Origin: Pezizomycotina sp. ARF18
Lineage: Eukaryota; Ascomycota
Direction: 5' to 3'
Length of the DNA stretch: 64,000 nt
NCBI GenBank assembly: GCA_002224055.1
Contig: AZLU01000071.1
Location: 121,438-185,437 of the forward strand
Shown in pieces: positions 1-12,442 of the stretch; the first letter of the stretch is position 1; every line of letters begins with the position of its first letter. Position numbers and translations under genes: made by a program. The notes under the pieces were generated by a model that had not been told where the DNA came from, ran no database searches, and worked only from the letters and a program-made list of their open reading frames with translations.

Positions 1-1
1 C

Positions 2-329
2 GATAAAGCGATCGAGAAGTACATCAGGGATATGGTTCAGACCACGTGGCACAGCTGCGGTATTTGCGCGATGAGGCCCAAGGACGACATGGGAGTTGTC
101 GATGGAAGTTTGAACGTCTACGGTACCGAGAACCTCAAGGTTGCTGATCTGAGCATTATTCCGGAGAATGTAAGTTTCCGAAACCCTCATAGCAAGTGGA
201 GAAACCCCTCGTCGCATGAGCTAACGATGTCCGTTTACCCAGGTTGGTGCAAACACTTACCACACTGCCCTCCTCATTGGCGAAAAGTGCGCTACTATCA
301 TTGCAAAGGAGCTGGGTATTCCGATGTGA
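2..329 (+). CDS. GMC oxidoreductase, alcohol-oxidase-like, C-terminal end (partial at window edge)
   Basis: This is the last part of a flavin-dependent GMC oxidoreductase, which oxidises alcohols with FAD and passes the electrons to oxygen. Two exons are visible: 2-169 and 243-329. The intron, 170-242, has a GTAAGT donor, a CTAAC branch site near 220 and a CAG acceptor, and it falls between codons (phase 0). The first exon carries the C-terminal GMC signature, including WHSCG with the catalytic His, then GVVDGSLNVYG and LKVADLSIIPEN. The second exon begins VGANTYHTALLIGEK, whose Asn is the second catalytic residue of alcohol/methanol oxidases. The protein ends GIPM, so it has no peroxisomal SKL-type signal. 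The N-terminal FAD-binding domain lies upstream of the window. The family call is firm; the substrate is unknown. Confidence 0.93.
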
Positions 330-3300
330 ATAGATTGGTATTGACGTTTGAAATTGGAAAGCAACCTCCGGAAACACGAGATTATGCGAAAATTTGATGA
401 AACTTACGATCCCAAAATAGAGGAAAAGCTCATGGTGGAAAATTGCTATAGTTATTCTTCCCTATTTCTTTTGGTTTGGTTTGCTGGTATGCTAAGTTGG
501 TGATTACTACATGGGCTGGTTTTGCTTTGCGTTATTCTTGTCCTTATTTGCAGTTGGTTATTTCATTCATTAACCTCAATTCGCCTTGCTTCTCTTTGCT
601 TTGATTTCTTCTTCTCTCTTAAGAAATATTCTTTGGTCTTCTCTGCGAAAAAATAGCTGGTTATTCTTTAGTCGTGCATTCTTAGGCAGTTCTTCGAATG
701 AAATCTTCTATGGTGAGATGCTTCTTCCTCCGTGCGCTCGTATGATCTGTCGAAGCAGTGGGCTTTACGCTTGCCGAATGGTGAATCCCTGTAGCTTCAT
801 GTTGGAGAGACCGTGAAGCTGTCAAAGCCGTCGCCGCTTCGTCCTCGATAACACCCGTCGCAGAGTGCGGACTTATAGCGGCGCTGATGCGGCGCCCGCC
901 GCACATACGCCACATTTACAATTTCCCTTCCCATCACTCGTGAGGATTATTTTTCTCAGCATTCCTAAAAAAAAAAAAAACAAGCTTTTCGATATTTCAG
1001 CTATCCACAATGTATTTTTCATGCATGCAGATTATTTTTTTCCCCTGTCCGGTGCAGCTCAGCGTACATAATACCTTGTCTTTTTTCCCTACTACGAAAC
1101 GAAACTGACGTTTCAAGGGACTTTTTGGACTATCAGATGCAGAGGGGTGGTCTCAGCCACGATGGGGGGAATTCGGCTGTTTCTTTTTTTTTTCCTTCAA
1201 GGAACTTCTTGATTTTCGCAAAATGCGAAAAGGTAAAGCTTCGGTTTTGATACTATGATTATCAAATTGAAGCACAGAGGCTACGATGGTTGAAATTTTC
1301 GTGGGGTGGATTGTGTGCCGGGTGTCATTCGGTTAAGCGCCCAGCACTTCCTCGCCTTTTCATCATGATTTATTAGCGCCGGTGCGACCGTTGCTGGGAG
1401 TGGCTTGTATAGCAAAGCAAGGGCCCGAGAGCGCTCGGAAATCGTGGGCTCCCTGAACACTGGGGGCCATGAAAAGCTTAAGCGCTCGATAACCAACGGT
1501 CGGTCATCGTATTTTCATGGTCCAAGGTTTTTATAGAGGCGCTAGTGTTAAATATAGATAGCGGGATTGTGAATCGATTCCTAGCGATGGTAATTTTATA
1601 GGGTAAATAGTGTTACAGTTAGAGCTAGATGCTTGCTGACATAAATATATCGGTTCTATATATATCTTAAAATCCTCGATGGTAGGGTAGAAAACACCTA
1701 GGTCCGTGGATCTAACATGAGCGCTTGGTCTTTCAGCATTCACTCAGGGCGGTATAACGGTCCGTTTGAATCGCTCACTCCCTATAGGATATATGCAGAT
1801 CATCATGCCGTAATATCCAACCATGGCACGAGGGCTAAACGCAGCGAATATCTCATCCGGTAATTAAGCCTACAAGCAAACAATTACCAGAGAATTGATT
1901 CAAACATGTTAGGTTTTTTGTTTCCCGTTGTTATTAGAGTTAAACTTTCTTCCAAAGCTTCCTTCATATGTCGAACAATTTTCGGATCATTAAGAGATAG
2001 AGATGAGACAGTAGAGGATACGGTGCTGAAATCGCATTTCTATAGCGTCTGCTTTAGTAACGAAAAAACTTTAAACTGTAAAAATTGGCCTGGTGAGTCG
2101 GTTTTTGGTTTACCCAGTCTTATATGATCACGGGGTTTTCTTTTTGGTTTCCTTTGCCGGAAATTTAAAGCTTTTTTTCCCCCTTCTTGGGTCGTGAAGC
2201 TCTGAGTTGGCGCTGTTAGCTAGCTTAGGTTTGCATCCGCACAGCTTCATCATTTAATGGTATCTAGCTCTAATTCTTGTATTAGCCAGTAGGCGTATGT
2301 ATATACATATATATAGAATATATGCGCTATAACATTTTGAAGTCAAATCGATATATCAAATCGAACTCTGTAATCCGAGATAATCCTTTGTTATCACAAG
2401 CCTACTCATCTAACTAGATATTTCACTTTATTCAATATGCGGGAGTACGAAAAGAATCCGGCGTGCTTAACCGCGAACCTTGTAGTAGCAATAGCAACAA
2501 CTCGTGTAGTACCAGCTTTCCGAAATTAAGGTTACCTACTTTCTCTTTCAACCCTTGGCTTGAAGGCTTCAATTGAAGTAGCACCGGTATATAGAAATAA
2601 AATTTTACGTTTGAAGTAGATGAGCTCAAATGAATACATGGATATCTGCAGGCACAGCTTCGAGGCTTATCCTGGCGAAATGAAGGAGATATTACTACGT
2701 ATTCAATAATTGATTATATATTCTAAAAATGTTCAATCGAATTGTTACACAGAAGGGGCATTCATTAATAGATAAGACAGTCGCGCGAACCAAGTGAGCC
2801 CGAATTGGGTCCAAAGAATTAACTCGATACATTAGAATCGGTTGTAGCCTGGAGAATCATCCCCAGTGTTCAATGATTAATGTCGTCATAGAAAACGTAG
2901 GAGCTAGAAACGCTACTTTGAGAACCCTTCTCGGGAGAACCACAAGCTTTCGATTATCTCATTTTAGCTACGACCCTGATCGTAGTCATTTGTGATCACA
3001 CATCCGGAAGTTTGTCTTCACACTAAATCATTGCTCGATTAATATCTAGAACCCAATAAGAAAAAGTTATCCTGCGGCTACGGAGCTATTTAGAAAATAC
3101 TGGGAAACGCTGACCGGATTCCCCGGATTTCAGAAACCTGCCGTAGGTGTGTCTAGCTATTCTGATATGATCGCTTCGTCGTACCCCGGTAGCTATTGAA
3201 GAAAATCCCTCGTTTATCCTTGTCTCGGTATCGCCTACACTGAGCTCGAGTTTGAGCTTTGCTCAGCCTTACAGGACCAATAATGAGTTGCGTTGCTGAT

Positions 3301-6300
3301 CGTTTCCCTTGTCCACTTTTGCGAGAAAAAAACCACAGCTTCGCACACGATGTAAACCCCAGCCAATGCGCATAGAAACTGCTCTTTTGTTCAAAGAATC
3401 GCAATAGCTATAGCTTTGTTAGCTGAGAGATTTTCTCCGACGGGATTCCCTTGTTTCGTCCAAACATGCAAAATATGCAGCCTTAAAGGGTCTTTTCTAT
3501 CCCTTTGTGTAACTTCTATCGGCGGCCGTACCACAAGCTTTAATTCTCTCCAACAGCAACCGAGTCTTTTTACTCACGTACAGAGCCTTTTCGAAATACG
3601 AGATGTGGAACTCAGCAATCGTTCCGCGTATTTCGAGCTTTTTTGATCTTTTTGGTCGGAGATTAGGAGCCAGCCCTTGTACCAAGGAAAAAGTAAATTG
3701 GGAACATCTTCCGCTTAAACTCGCGAAAAAAATTTTTTTTTTTTTTTCGAATCCTTCGTGACGATGCGGCATCGCAACACCTATATTAATTACCATGGAT
3801 GGTTTTTGAAATGCCGCACAAGGAACCCAAGTGCCCTCCAAAAAAAAAAAAAAAAAAAAAAAGCCTCTCGTTCGAGTTTCGCGTTGGCTGTTACTAGGGT
3901 TGATTTCGGCGAGAAACTCCGTGCATGCGCGGAGCAGGCTCTCCCTCTCCGGTTCCTCCTCGCTTGGCGATAGTAAGCTTTTTCACATAAAAAAAAAAAA
4001 AAAAAAATTCGCGACAACAGGACAGCGGAGGGGCAGAAAGCAAGCATTGCGCACATGGAAAAACGCCTTACGCGAAATGAGAGAGACAATAAAGGATTTA
4101 TCTTCAAAACGTGCAAAGCGTGGTTTGGATAAAAGCAAGGGCTCGAAGTCTAAGATGTTGGAGTAATAATAATGGTTTTGCGCTATTTCTAATTCTTTTT
4201 TCCGCGGCGACTGTGCGGCGAAGAAAATAAAACGAATGAAGCAAGTTAGGACTAAGTAAACCAAAACTTCGTTCCTATGATCAGTACAGTTGTGTTCGAA
4301 TTTTTAAAACTATTAGGCAAAAGACCAAACTCTTCCATTGTCTCGTCTGACTACGTGTCTCTCGTATATAAAATGTACGGGTTTTTCGTATAACCGGCTA
4401 CGTCAATGCAGAGCATGGATCGACAAAGGAGTTCTTTTCTTCCACACATTAAAGGTCATGTAGAATATGAGCATGGTCGTTGCCTTATTATGTCTTTCAT
4501 TCCTCGCGTTGTGCTTCGCTAGATCGCAATTAACCAAATGCAACGTCGAAAAGTTAAGATGGAAAAGAGAAAGAATTACATATAGTTTAATTTGCGAAGG
4601 AAGCAGAAATCGCAACCGCTACGAAAGGATTACTACAAATTCTAGATATTCTTCATGCAAAATAACGATAGAAAAAAAATGTCGATGTATATATATTTAT
4701 AGAAACGTGAAAGATAGATAAACAGATCGCAAATCGTCAGAGTATCCACTTTCACGAGAAAGCTCGGAATCCGGGAACGAAAATAGAAATCCAGATGTCT
4801 CTAGTCTTGAGCGGATTGAGGCATCTGAAGCCGAACTCGAGCTTTCCAGCGAGCTTCGAGCTGGGCTGTTGGGGTTGTTTTGGACTCACGAGGAAAAGGC
4901 TGGGCGATGGAACAAATAAAGAGGAACATAAGCTTTCGCTGTCTTCTATGCATATCGACGTTTTGTGACGCGAATGTAGCCTTTTAAAAAATTGGAGACT
5001 ACAGCCTTTCCTTTCCTTTCCCTGTCACAAAAAAAATTTTTTTTTGAAGAAATGTTCTCCAGTTTGAGATCGATTTCGTTTGCAGCTGTTGAAATCCGCC
5101 GTATCTTGCGACTGTCTGATGTTGTTTTTCAAGCTCGTAAATCGGTCTTCTCCACAGGAAGAAGAAACTAGTTTCTCTTAAGCATTGTTACATGTCTCCT
5201 CAGGTACGTAGCTCAAAGCAGCCCTTCCAACATTGCTCGATAAATACGCAAGTCAAGTCTCAGCACAATGCTGAGAAACAGGAAACAAAGCATAGAACGA
5301 TTCTGCCTACCCCTCTTTTTTTCCTTGTCCCGGTTTCATATTTTACTTAGCGTTTGGCTGAGAGCATTAACCGTATTAAACGGATTATGCGTGACGGAAG
5401 TCTCTTTTTTGGTTTTATCTAAGCTGTCGGAGTCAAAGAGATCGCTATCTATTGAAAATCTAACCAAAAAGTAAATCACCAAATTCATTGTATTCTATTC
5501 CGAAAAATCACCTTCGGAATCCCACGATATAACAACTTTTTATCACGATTTCTTCAAAAGTTCATTATTTCCTTCTTTGGTCTCTCCGACGCCGGTAGTC
5601 CTTTTGCCTCGGCAGATCGGGTCTTGTGCACTAAACAGTATGAGGATCTGCCCCCTTGCTCGCCGGCGCTCTGAGCTGTGATAATGCACCAGCGCACAAG
5701 CGTCCCAGTATAGACCACCAGCCCCGAGGAATCATCGAAAGGACCAGGGGCAATGTATTTCAATGGTACTAACTAGCTCTGAGTTGACCATAGTGGGTGT
5801 TCGGGCTCTTTTCTAGAAAAGCGCTGAGCTCGCAAATTTGTCTTTTAAGGAGCCCCCTTAAAAATGTTCTGGTTGTGTTGGGACTGTTCTGTTTTACAAC
5901 CCGCGTGGTTTTTAGTGTTTTATAGACCGAGATGGCTCAAGACAAAAATACTATGGTATGATTCTGCGTGCGAATCAGTCAAGTTTAATACTTAAAAACT
6001 GGGATATTCTAATTCACGTAACGTTGCGCTGGGTTGTTTTCGCAAATCAATAATTATAAAACTATCCTTCAAAGATGTAAATTCTATCTCTCTCGTCTGT
6101 AAGAGAGTTGCGATAAATATCTATCTAGCTTGTTGATAGAAATCGGTCAGACGTTTTTGTCAAGGAAAGGAAGCGGCTACCGACTGTAACCTCCTTATCC
6201 TCCGATACGAATGACAGGAAATGGCTTCATAATTTTTTTCTAAAACAGAACTTCCAGACCCGGCAGCGGCGCGGTCTTTTCCGTATTCAAAATATCTTTA

Positions 6301-8288
6301 ATCTTAACAATCAGAGCGCGTTAAAACCAATCGTTTCGAGTCTTTAACTAATATTCCTAAAATATACCATCGTGATATATAATACCAACGATATAATACG
6401 TGAAATACTACCCTAGATGTCGCGTGCTTACCTTCTCCTGTTATCTCAAGTTTTATTTTAATAAAAGACTCCGGTAGAAAACATTATTGACAAGTAAAAG
6501 GAATATTATTCTATGGACGCCACCAGATTCGAGTTTAATTTTATCGTGGAGAGATGAGAAAAAAGACGCAATCCAACACAAACAAAAAGCCCGCCCCAAT
6601 CAAAGGAAAGTAAGCATCCACACGTTTTTTCCAAAGCTTTGTGTGTTTGCGTAGTGTGGAGAAAAGAAGCTTGGAGCTGGGCGGAACCCTGCGCAAAGGT
6701 TGCTCTTTCGACCAGCCCGTGTTTCATGTTCATTAAAGCCGCGATGCAGCGGCCGGAGTACCTGTAAACAGAAGAAGAGAAAGTGGACCAACGCTTGCTG
6801 ATTGATCATGCGACACTGATTGGCTATTTTCTAAAGAAGAAATCCGTTTTCACCGCAGAGCAAGTAGTGAAAAAATGAATCTTCCTTTAATTTCGATTAT
6901 TTTATATGATTCAAGAAAGTGTTTAACGCAACAGTGAGAAAAAACCGAGGCAAAGAGATCCACTATCTAGAAGAATAGTATCTCTGAGGGTAGTAAGAAT
7001 TCCTTAAGCTTTTTTAACTGAGGATAAACATCTTTTCCAGTGATCTTTTATCAAGAGCGAGAGAATTTAGATAGATCAAACGCGGGATGAATGAATCAAC
7101 TACCTTTAAACAAAAGAGGAATATATCGGTGGATTGATCAATACCAAGTTCAGAGAACGATGTGTTGTTGATTTAATTAAACGCAGCGTGGATCACTAAA
7201 GAAGCCTACTTATTTTGCACACTGCAGAAGCGAGCCTTGAACGTAGAGCGCAAGAATCGGCGCACTTGTGTTTTTTGGTTCAGTATCGCTGAGGCTATGC
7301 GCACTTATTTATCACCAAAAGCAAAATGATCACCGGAATTTGATCGGTATTGATCGCTAGGTACGCCAGAACACTTCATCAAAAGGGGGAAACCCAAAAG
7401 CTTTAAAAGGCTTCACGAGTAATAAACAGAACGCGCGATAGTTCGAGCAGTTGTTATTGTTTAATGTGGATGTTGCTACGGAGAGTCGGAAGAGGATGAG
7501 TAAAAGGCAGCGAAGAAAGAATTACGGCGTAGCGGGTGATAGTGAAAAATATCGGTGCTGCACCGGGAAAGATGATCGCATGGGAGGTGCGATGAAATAC
7601 GAGCAATAGTTGCGACTACCTAAAAAAATGACTTCATTACGAGAAGAGCCCATACTTTTAGCCCTCTTTTGAATTAGTCTACTGCAGTTCCCTTCTTCCT
7701 TGATATTAGCAGGGCGTAAGGAAATATTAAGCATTAAGCAGTTTAAAAGCCGCCCAGTATCTCGTTAATGCAATAGATCTCCGATTACAGTAGACTGAAG
7801 AAAGAAAAGGCTAAGAAGTATATGCGCATTGTGGATAGAGTCACGTATTTTATCAACTGAAGAGTTATTTATGAGGAAATGGAATCAATTCTTATTTCGC
7901 TGCACTAGCTAAGTAACCTAATCCCAAGCCCAGTAAACAAGAAAGCAATAGATATCACTACAATAAAAAAATAGACCGAGATCTCTATTTCGTTCCAGGA
8001 CCCATCTATAAAAGGGATATACGTGAAAGTTTTTTTTATTCTGAAAAGGGAAATATAAAAATACAAAAACAAGGATAGAAGAAGAAAAATTAAAAAGAAG
8101 TAAATAGATTCATCCACCTTTTTGATAGAATCCAAGAGTCGTCATGTTGATTTTTATTGCGTTATATAGTAATAAGAACCCAAAAACAAAGGTTTACATT
8201 CCAAAAAAAAGTAAAGTGGTTTTTATTTTAGTAGACCAGCCGGGAAGAAAATACAAAGTTGAAGCACGCTCCAGGGGCTTTTCGTAAT
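330..8288. other. Gene-poor AT-rich stretch, about 8 kb
   Basis: I see no convincing coding gene here. All ORFs are under about 120 codons, overlap on both strands, and lack recognisable motifs or consistent splice sites. A/T homopolymers are frequent, for example A23 at 3840-3862 and A19 at 3989-4007. A 76-codon minus-strand ORF at 7905-8135 would encode two hydrophobic segments, but its composition is what T-rich DNA gives by chance; it also lies just 3' of the GPI-protein gene, where a 3' UTR is expected. Non-coding RNAs or heavily decayed repeats cannot be excluded by eye. Confidence 0.6.
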
Positions 8289-8820
8289 TTAAGCAGCGAA
8301 GACGATAGCCATGGCGACACCGACGACGGAGGCGTAGCTCCAGGCCTGGATGGAGCCGGCGCCAGCCTGGTAGGTAGGCTGGGCGGGGATGGGCGTCGTG
8401 TTGTTGACGGGGCGGGTAAGTTGGCTGGGCCGGGACGGTAGCGAGGGTCGAGCACGGGTGGTGGCCGGAGGAGCAACCGGGGTCTCGCAAGGAGTGGTCT
8501 GAGGGACGGGAGTCTCGCACGGGTGGTCTGAGGGACGGGAGTCTCGCACGGGTGGTCTGAGGGACGGGAGTCTCGCAAGGAGTGGTCTCTGGAACCGGGG
8601 TCTCGCAAGGGTAGTGGTTCCGGACGGGGGTCTCGCAAGGAGTGGTGGTCTCGGGACCGGAGTCTCACAAGGAGTGGTGGTCTCCGGGACGGGGCCTCAG
8701 TGCTGCACGGGTGGACACCGGGGTCTCGGTGGTGCAAGGGGTAGTCGGCTGCTCAGGCTGGTAGCTGGCAGAGGCGACGGCGGCGAGGGTAGCGGCGAGG
8801 AGGAGCTTGGAGTACTGCAT
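8289..8820 (-). CDS. GPI-anchored Pro/Thr/Cys repeat cell-surface protein
   Basis: This is a small secreted wall or membrane-surface protein of about 180 residues. The ATG at 8820-8818 begins MQYSKLLLAATLAAVASA, a clear signal peptide. The middle is an array of about eight or nine degenerate units built on CETPVP followed by Thr/Pro, encoded by repeats of roughly 30-33 nt. The C-terminus reads GAGSIQAWSYASVVGVAMA and then a short hydrophobic end, a good GPI-attachment signal with a Gly/Ala/Ser cleavage region. In the sequence as given the frame changes several times inside the array, each time where one C is missing from a C run (G runs at 8521-8523, 8550-8552 and 8709-8711 on the + strand). 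Restoring the run lengths would give one continuous repeat protein. Slippage within the array is the biological alternative. Such proteins are usually O-mannosylated; the role is unknown. Confidence 0.72.
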
Positions 8821-8897
8821 TTGAATTCTTTGGTATTAATGTATTAAGTCGAATTAATAAATTCTTTTCTTTTTTTTTGAAGATTGTAAGTAATTGG

Positions 8898-8915
8898 GTA
8901 TATATAATATATAGC
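8898..8915 (-). promoter_or_regulatory. TATA-like element of the GPI-protein gene
   Basis: On the minus strand an alternating TATATATTATATATA block sits about 80-95 bp upstream of the ATG at 8820, followed by an A-rich 5' leader. The position suits a fungal core promoter. There is no independent evidence for its use. Confidence 0.45.
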
Positions 8916-9072
8916 GAATGATCGATGAAGCGACTGACTTGGTTAAGGAACGAACGACTTGATGGTTGGAAGGAATGGAAGGGAAAGAGGAACGAGACGG
9001 AAGAAGGGATGAAGGGCATAATATATAATGCTCCCATCTGTTTGCGGATTTGGGGGAGACGGGACTGCGTAG

Positions 9073-9097
9073 GTGCGCGCGCGCGTGTGTGTGTGTG
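9073..9097. repeat. Alternating purine-pyrimidine tract (GC/GT)n
   Basis: A 25-nt run of strictly alternating purine and pyrimidine, first GC and then GT dinucleotides, lies about 250 bp upstream of the GPI-protein start. Such runs can adopt Z-DNA and are length-variable. It sits between the TATA region and the purine tract further upstream. Confidence 0.85.
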
Positions 9098-9245
9098 ATA
9101 TCAAGCCATTACTTTTTTTAAACTCTTCTACTTTTTCCTCTGCCCTCTGCAGCACCGTTCCTGCGAATAATGCTTGGAAGGGTAGGTGAGAGAGTCCCTA
9201 CCGTCCTGCTAAGATGAAATGAATGGATATCCAATTTTTACTGGC

Positions 9246-9445
9246 AAGTGAGAAAAAGAAAATAACAGTGGGAGAAAAAAGAAAAAGAAACCGAAATTAA
9301 AGGAAAAAGGAAAGAACTGCGAAAAAAAAAAAAAAAAAAAAAAAAAAAGAAAGAAAGGAAAATACGAAAAAGCAAAGAGAGGGAAATCCAAGCACCCTTT
9401 TCTCCCCAAAAAAGAAAAAAAAAAAAGAAAAGAAAAGGTGTGGTA
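9246..9445 (-). promoter_or_regulatory. Long polypurine/polypyrimidine tract upstream of the GPI-protein gene
   Basis: About 200 bp is almost purely A and G on the + strand (C and T on the gene strand), including A27 at 9322-9348. CT-rich promoter blocks are common upstream of highly expressed fungal genes, so this may be its nucleosome-free promoter region. The 148-codon minus ORF covering it is a low-complexity artefact. Confidence 0.45.
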
Positions 9446-10446
9446 GTATTTCATCCACCGCACCAACGGCACTATCTCATGCTTTAGATAGTACTGGCCA
9501 GGAAGGCCGCTTAAGAGGCACTTGAGAGGCAATAAGAGGCAGCTCAGAGGCGCCCTACGATCACAGAAGCTGGGAGATCTCTTTGCCGCTCTCTTTCGAT
9601 CTTCCTCCGTCGAAGAGAGAAGTGTTGTAGTAGCATCGTGGTGCGGCAGCATCAAAGAGCTCAGCTGCTTCCGAGATAAACGTCTCTAGAACTCCATATT
9701 TGTTCCAATGCGCTGGCATCATTTGCCACGCAACAAACATCGTTGCGGCAGTTGAACTCTTGTGTTTTTTATGAGCAAACAGACAAGGTTAAAACGTGGA
9801 CCCGTAGCGCCAACGAATGTGCAATCTTTCTGTTTCTGTCCCTGGTTTGGTCTCGAGCAGTCCCTACTAAGAAAGAAAAGCCGGCCTTCAGTTCTTTGAC
9901 GGAGAACAGCAATTTTTTTGAAATCCGTTTACCTGTATCAACCGAAACTTGGTTTTCGTTCTGTTTCTAGCTTCGCGACAGCTTGCCAGCGAGGGCAGCT
10001 CTTTATGATGTGATCCGAGCTTATCCTACGTGACCATTTCATCACCTCCATAATACAGAGGATATGAGGCAGCAAGCAGGCAACCCCGACTTTTTTGTGA
10101 TGTCGGTAGCTGAGAAACCTGAGGAAAAGGCTGCAGGATACCGGCTTTGAAAGCTCGAGGTGCTTGCTTGGCTGCGCTGCTCAGCTCGTGTCGAGCTCAG
10201 GCTGCCAGCCGAGGAGTTCTTGAAGGAGAGGAACGAGAGCCGCATCCCCTTTGACGATCCAAGAAGAGCTGCAATTGCCGACAGTCGGCTGCTTGTGGGT
10301 CCAGGCGGTAGTAACAGAGTGAACTGGCTGAAAAAAGGTTGGAAAGTTTGATTGTAATAAAAGATCGTGAAACAAAGGAAGGTTTCGTTTGATGGTGGAA
10401 AAAAATGGATAAATAATAAAAACATTTTATTGTCAGCAACCCTAAA

Positions 10447-10555
10447 CAATAAATAAATAAATAAATAAATAAAATAATAAAATAATAATAAAAAATAATA
10501 AATAATAATAAAAAGAATAATAAAAGAATAAAAAAGAACGAGGGCGAAATACAAT

Positions 10556-10586
<31 letters not shown>
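10447..10586. repeat. AATA/AAT microsatellite block ending in A24
   Basis: Starts as (AATA)n, passes into irregular AAT/AAAAT units, and ends with eight T followed by 24 A (10563-10586). Pure low-complexity DNA; the ORFs called across it on the minus strand are not credible. Confidence 0.85.
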
Positions 10587-12319
10587 CTTGTAAAATAAAG
10601 CACATCGTTTGTTTTCTCCTTACTTCCTTTCACTTCCGGTCATCAAAGGACAGCAGCTGAATATCACGACAATTTCACTATTATCCTCAGGTGAAGGGCA
10701 TATTCATGGGCGATTAGGATGCTTGTGGGAGCTCTACATGCTGGGCACGCGAGCAACCACGTTTAGAACCCACGAAAATCCTACGAGGTAAGAGCTCTAT
10801 CTTCTGCGAGAAAACCCTTCGGTTCCTATGCTTTGAGGACTTTCTTCGTTTTAATTTGCTAACACCTCCGAGCTATCGCGTGTTTGATCTCCGAAAACAT
10901 CACACTGAGCGTCATCATGTGCGAACCCGACACAGCGGCAGTAGTGGCGGCGAGTTCCGGCGCATGTGCGGCACTGGCTGCGATTTCCAGCTGAACGCGT
11001 CTTCCCAAAGCCTCTTTCTTTCTCGGCTTCCGCGAACTTTCTCACTGTTAGAGGAATGAGAGATGAACACATTGGAGATCTGACGGGCCGCTTATTATGA
11101 CCATGTTTGGCTTGGAGTTGTTTTTACTTCCCTCCTTCTCATTATCCTTTTTATTTTTATTTATTTTATTTTATTTTATTTTTTTCAAGATACTAAATAA
11201 CTACTGAGCGAGTTCTTTTTCACAGACTACCAATCCTACAGTGTGTTTTTAGCAATGTGTTGGCGTTTGTTATGGCATAAACTATCCTGCATCAAAATTT
11301 GAAAGTTCGATTTCTAGTCCGACTCGGACGTAGTTCAAATCCCCAGTGCATGCCGCTGCTATGTACATTAACGGTTTTTCATCTCTTTCCCTTGAGCTCT
11401 GGGTCAGTCTTTTCCGATTACAAGAAAGGGACGATAAGAGCCCAGAGACGCTGGATTTCTTAGGGGGACACCCAAGTTTTATTAGCATAAAGCAGATCAG
11501 TGCTAAAGGCGAAGGCCACGCTTTGCAATCTCGTCTCACAAGCGATCAAATGTGATAGGAATCATTATTGTGACGACAATATCAAGTCATTGAGAATGTA
11601 AGTGCGTAGGAGATTTTTTCCCTTCCTTTTATTCCGCTATCTATCAGTAGTATCAGTTTTATCTTATTTCTGATGATGTTTTAATTTCATTTCAGGACCC
11701 TGCGAATTGCGTGTGTTTCTCTTGCAAACACGAGACTTTGGTAACTTATTTATTTTTTATTTTATTTTTGGTTCCTCAAGAGTCAAACAAGCGGTGGGGC
11801 AAAAACATGTCGCACCTTACGGAACCGCAGAATGCATATCTTTTTACGTACTGTTCAAGCTTTTCTTTCTTTCTTTCATTTTTGCTAGAAAAGAAACACA
11901 CCTTCGAATTGCGGAACTTCTACAACCCTAGCAAGAGTAATCTCGACATACTTTGTCGCCTTACCAGATCGTTCTAGGGCTGCATCGTACTTTTTTGCCT
12001 GCAGACCGTCGAATTAGCCCGGGTTACGCTCAGATCTCTGGAGCCTTTTTTTTTTTATTTTGACCGACAGGCTGTTTTGCCTGATTACATTGATTCTTTG
12101 GTTCTCTTCGAGGCCGACAGCTATTGGCTAACTTCTCTCATTGACATTAATTCTTCTGCAGTTCTATCGAATGCATGGCATTTGGCTCCTACCTAATTCG
12201 TGAGTGCTGTTACAAGTCTCATGCCAGACCTTCCCAGCGAAGGATACGGTTGGTTCCAGGAAAAATCGGGCCGAGTAGAAATAAAACCACCCAGTATGTT
12301 TACAAGCAGGAAAATAGTA

Positions 12320-12442
12320 CCCATGAACATGAAAGCCATGATTTAATTTTAAAAATCCCTTTCAGTCTTTTCGAAAAAAAAAAAAAAAAAAAAAGGAATG
12401 TCCTTGTTCATGGGCCATAGAACTTGGCCTATGATCCATGAA
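12320..12442. repeat. Three-arm inverted-repeat block with alternative pairings
   Basis: Arm 1, CCCATGAACA at 12320-12329, is the exact reverse complement of arm 2, TGTTCATGGG at 12405-12414; about 20 A residues lie between them. Arm 2 also overlaps a second hairpin: TTCATGG at 12407-12413 pairs with CCATGAA at 12436-12442, and CATAG at 12416-12420 pairs with CTATG at 12429-12433, around an 8-nt loop. The two pairings exclude each other. It may be a decayed foldback element or a structured RNA; no host gene is apparent. Confidence 0.6.

Noticed and set aside
9209-9655. 148-codon minus ORF rich in Phe, Leu and Ser
   Set aside because: It translates a polypyrimidine tract and shows only low-complexity sequence.
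10042-10633. 170-codon minus ORF and overlapping frames
   Set aside because: Half of it is a translated AATA/AAT microsatellite, and no motif or splice structure supports the rest.
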